NCBI GenBank assembly: GCA_015662815.1
Contig: DQTK01000035.1
Span: 1-14,937, forward strand
DNA: 14,937 nt
DNA from: Aquifex aeolicus
GTDB lineage: Bacteria; Aquificota; Aquificia; Aquificales; Aquificaceae
Reading direction: 5' to 3'
In this document: positions 13,634-14,937 of the stretch, one piece after another
Layout of the letters: each line of letters begins with the position of its first letter
Numbering within the stretch: position 1 is the first letter of the stretch
Notes under the pieces: model-generated
Told to the model about the DNA's origin: nothing
Seen by the model: only the letters and a program-made list of their open reading frames with translations
Database searches by the model: none
Translations under genes and position numbers: made by a program

Positions 13634-14820
13634 CAGGGTAAATTCATAGCTTTCTTTACTTCTTCCATAGTTGATTTTGCTACTTCCCTAGCCCTTTTAG
13701 AATTTGCGTAGAAGATATCTTCAATTTCATTTATCCTCTGCTCCAGTTCTCTTCTCCTTTCCCTTATAGGTTCGAGAAAGGCTTCGACGTGGCTCAGGAG
13801 AAGTCTTTTACATTCTACGCATCCCAGTTTTCCGGCTTTGCAATCTATTTCTATACCATCTATCAGTTCTTTCTCTTTGGTAAATAATTTGTGCCATGCA
13901 AATACAGGACATATTTCCGGCCTTCCCGGGTCATTTTTCCTGAGCTTCTGAGGGTCTGTAAACATCTTCATAACTTTTCTCTCAACCTCTTCTTTAGTAT
14001 CCGAGAAAAATACTGCATTTCCATAAGATTTAGACATCTTTCTTCCATCGGTACCCGGAATCTTGGGAGTTTCCGTAAGTAGTGCCTTCGGTTCAGGAAA
14101 CACTTTACCATACAGCTTGTTAAATCTTCTGGCTATTTCCCTTGAAAACTCTATATGAGGAAGTTGGTCCTCTCCTACCGGAACTGCTTCACCCTTGTAT
14201 ATAAGGATATCCGCCGTTTGGAGAACCGGATATCCCAAAAACCCAAAAGTATCCGTTTCGTAGAAATCCCTCTTCGAAACGTTCAGTTTTTTCAGAATTT
14301 CAGGTTCTATTTCACCTTCAAATAAAGCTTCTATCAAAGTTTCCGTAAGATTTTCCAACAAATGCTCTCTAAATTTATCAGGATTATGGATATTAAAGGG
14401 AATTAAATTTAGAATATTCTCTATTTTATCGCGTAGTTTTTCTTTAAAATCCTTTTCTAAATCACTTAATTTAAGCAAATTGTATTTTAAATCTTTGTAG
14501 GTAGGATTTAGCTCCAACCAGCTTTTCGGGGTAAGCATCCCAAAAAGTAAGCAGAGTTCAGCGTGCTCCTTTACAAGGGATTGTATAAAAAGAACGCTCT
14601 TATTGGGCCTTAGCCCGAGAGCTAACCAATCTATCATAACCTCTATTATGTTTTTTCTAAGTTCTTTAGTGTTCTTATATGCAGTAGTAAGAGCGTGCCA
14701 ATCTGCTATAAAGAAAAAACATTCATGTTCCTCTTGGAGCTGTACCCAGTTTCTTATAACGCCGAAGTAGTGTCCTAAATGAAGTCTACCGGTGGGTCTC
14801 ATTCCGCTAACTACACGCAT
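13633..14820 (-). CDS. trpS: Tryptophanyl-tRNA synthetase with an inserted segment
   Basis: Class Ic aminoacyl-tRNA synthetase charging tRNA-Trp. 'GMRPTGRLHLGHYFG' holds the HIGH-type HLGH (14-17), 'GTDGRKMSKSYGNAV' the KMSKS loop (261-265), and 'LPHIEFSREIARRFN' is typical. I chose ATG 14820, giving 395 residues and the usual N-terminus; a TTG at 14844 is in frame but less likely, and neither has a clear Shine-Dalgarno. Bacterial TrpRS is usually about 330-340 residues. The extra length lies mainly between 'LELNPTYKD' (ends at 110) and 'FGFLGYPVLQTADIL' (from 192), where about 55-60 charged helical residues are inserted before the active site closes. A cysteine-bearing stretch, 'DCKAGKLGCVECK', follows later and is common in the family. 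First gene of a minus-strand run with the PHP gene and pncA. Confidence 0.95.
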   Translation of the reverse strand: MRVVSGMRPTGRLHLGHYFGVIRNWVQLQEEHECFFFIADWHALTTAYKNTKELRKNIIEVMIDWLALGLRPNKSVLFIQSLVKEHAELCLLFGMLTPKSWLELNPTYKDLKYNLLKLSDLEKDFKEKLRDKIENILNLIPFNIHNPDKFREHLLENLTETLIEALFEGEIEPEILKKLNVSKRDFYETDTFGFLGYPVLQTADILIYKGEAVPVGEDQLPHIEFSREIARRFNKLYGKVFPEPKALLTETPKIPGTDGRKMSKSYGNAVFFSDTKEEVERKVMKMFTDPQKLRKNDPGRPEICPVFAWHKLFTKEKELIDGIEIDCKAGKLGCVECKRLLLSHVEAFLEPIRERRRELEQRINEIEDIFYANSKRAREVAKSTMEEVKKAMNLP

Positions 14821-14861
14821 AGGAGTTATTTTATCTTTTAGCAAACTGTGAGGTTTCTAAA

Positions 14862-14890
14862 ATTATATACTTTTCATCATAGTTTATGAA
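14862..14890 (-). promoter_or_regulatory. Likely promoter of the trpS-PHP-pncA run
   Basis: On the minus strand TATAAT (14867-14862) lies 17 bp downstream of TTCATA (14890-14885). Transcription would start near 14855, giving about 35 bases of leader before the trpS ATG at 14820. No T-box or leader-peptide structure fits in that short leader. Confidence 0.45.
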
Positions 14891-14937
14891 ATTAATGTTA
14901 AATTTAAATTGTATGAGCGGTCAGGTTATTTTTGAAA

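Noticed and set aside
14913..14937. Possible start of a + strand gene (ATG then MSGQVIFE)
   Set aside because: Only eight codons are visible, with no clear ribosome-binding site; cannot be supported.
1..14937. CRISPR array, insertion sequence or transposase
   Set aside because: No regularly spaced repeats and no transposase-like protein were seen; the duplications in 6603-9500 have no terminal inverted repeats that I could find.

Overview
The window looks like a compact, moderately AT-rich chromosome of a thermophilic bacterium in the Aquificales (Aquifex-like). I judge this from lysine/glutamate/isoleucine-rich proteins, very tight gene packing with 1-28 bp overlaps, a strong TATAAT box in front of tRNA-Cys, and unrelated housekeeping genes mixed in short operons. 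This is an impression from composition and gene style; no database search was possible.

Layout. Bases 1-6602 are housekeeping: the 3' end of a SPOR-domain protein (+); a glycosyltransferase-folD pair (-); a lone PIN-domain gene (+); an rpmB-aroC-tsaB operon (-); tRNA-Cys (+); a UbiE-family methyltransferase (-); and truD (+). Bases 11974-14820 are again housekeeping on the minus strand: trpS, then a membrane-anchored PHP-domain protein, then pncA.

Between them, about 6603-11878 is an accessory region that is visibly more AT-rich and full of duplications and broken genes. It holds (i) an eroded duplicate of a DNA adenine methylase with its upstream spacer; (ii) two overlapping unknown genes with good ribosome-binding sites, one a coiled-coil protein with a glycine-rich hydrophobic core, the other a small helical charged protein; (iii) an intact DpnM/Dam-type methylase; (iv) a DpnII/MboI-type restriction endonuclease gene broken by two +1 frame changes; (v) an archaemetzincin-type zinc peptidase that lacks a conventional start codon; and (vi) a TPR-like gene split by a frame change at an A AAA AAG heptamer.

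Interpretation. The centre was probably once a complete GATC-specific type II restriction-modification module with the two unknown genes as neighbours. It was tandemly duplicated, and one copy has almost rotted away. The restriction enzyme now appears dead, leaving an orphan methylase. A 131-bp near-identical direct repeat flanks the two unknown genes and could allow their deletion by recombination. That two-gene unit, kept open while its surroundings decayed, is the best candidate for an undescribed system here, possibly membrane-active, but its function is unknown.
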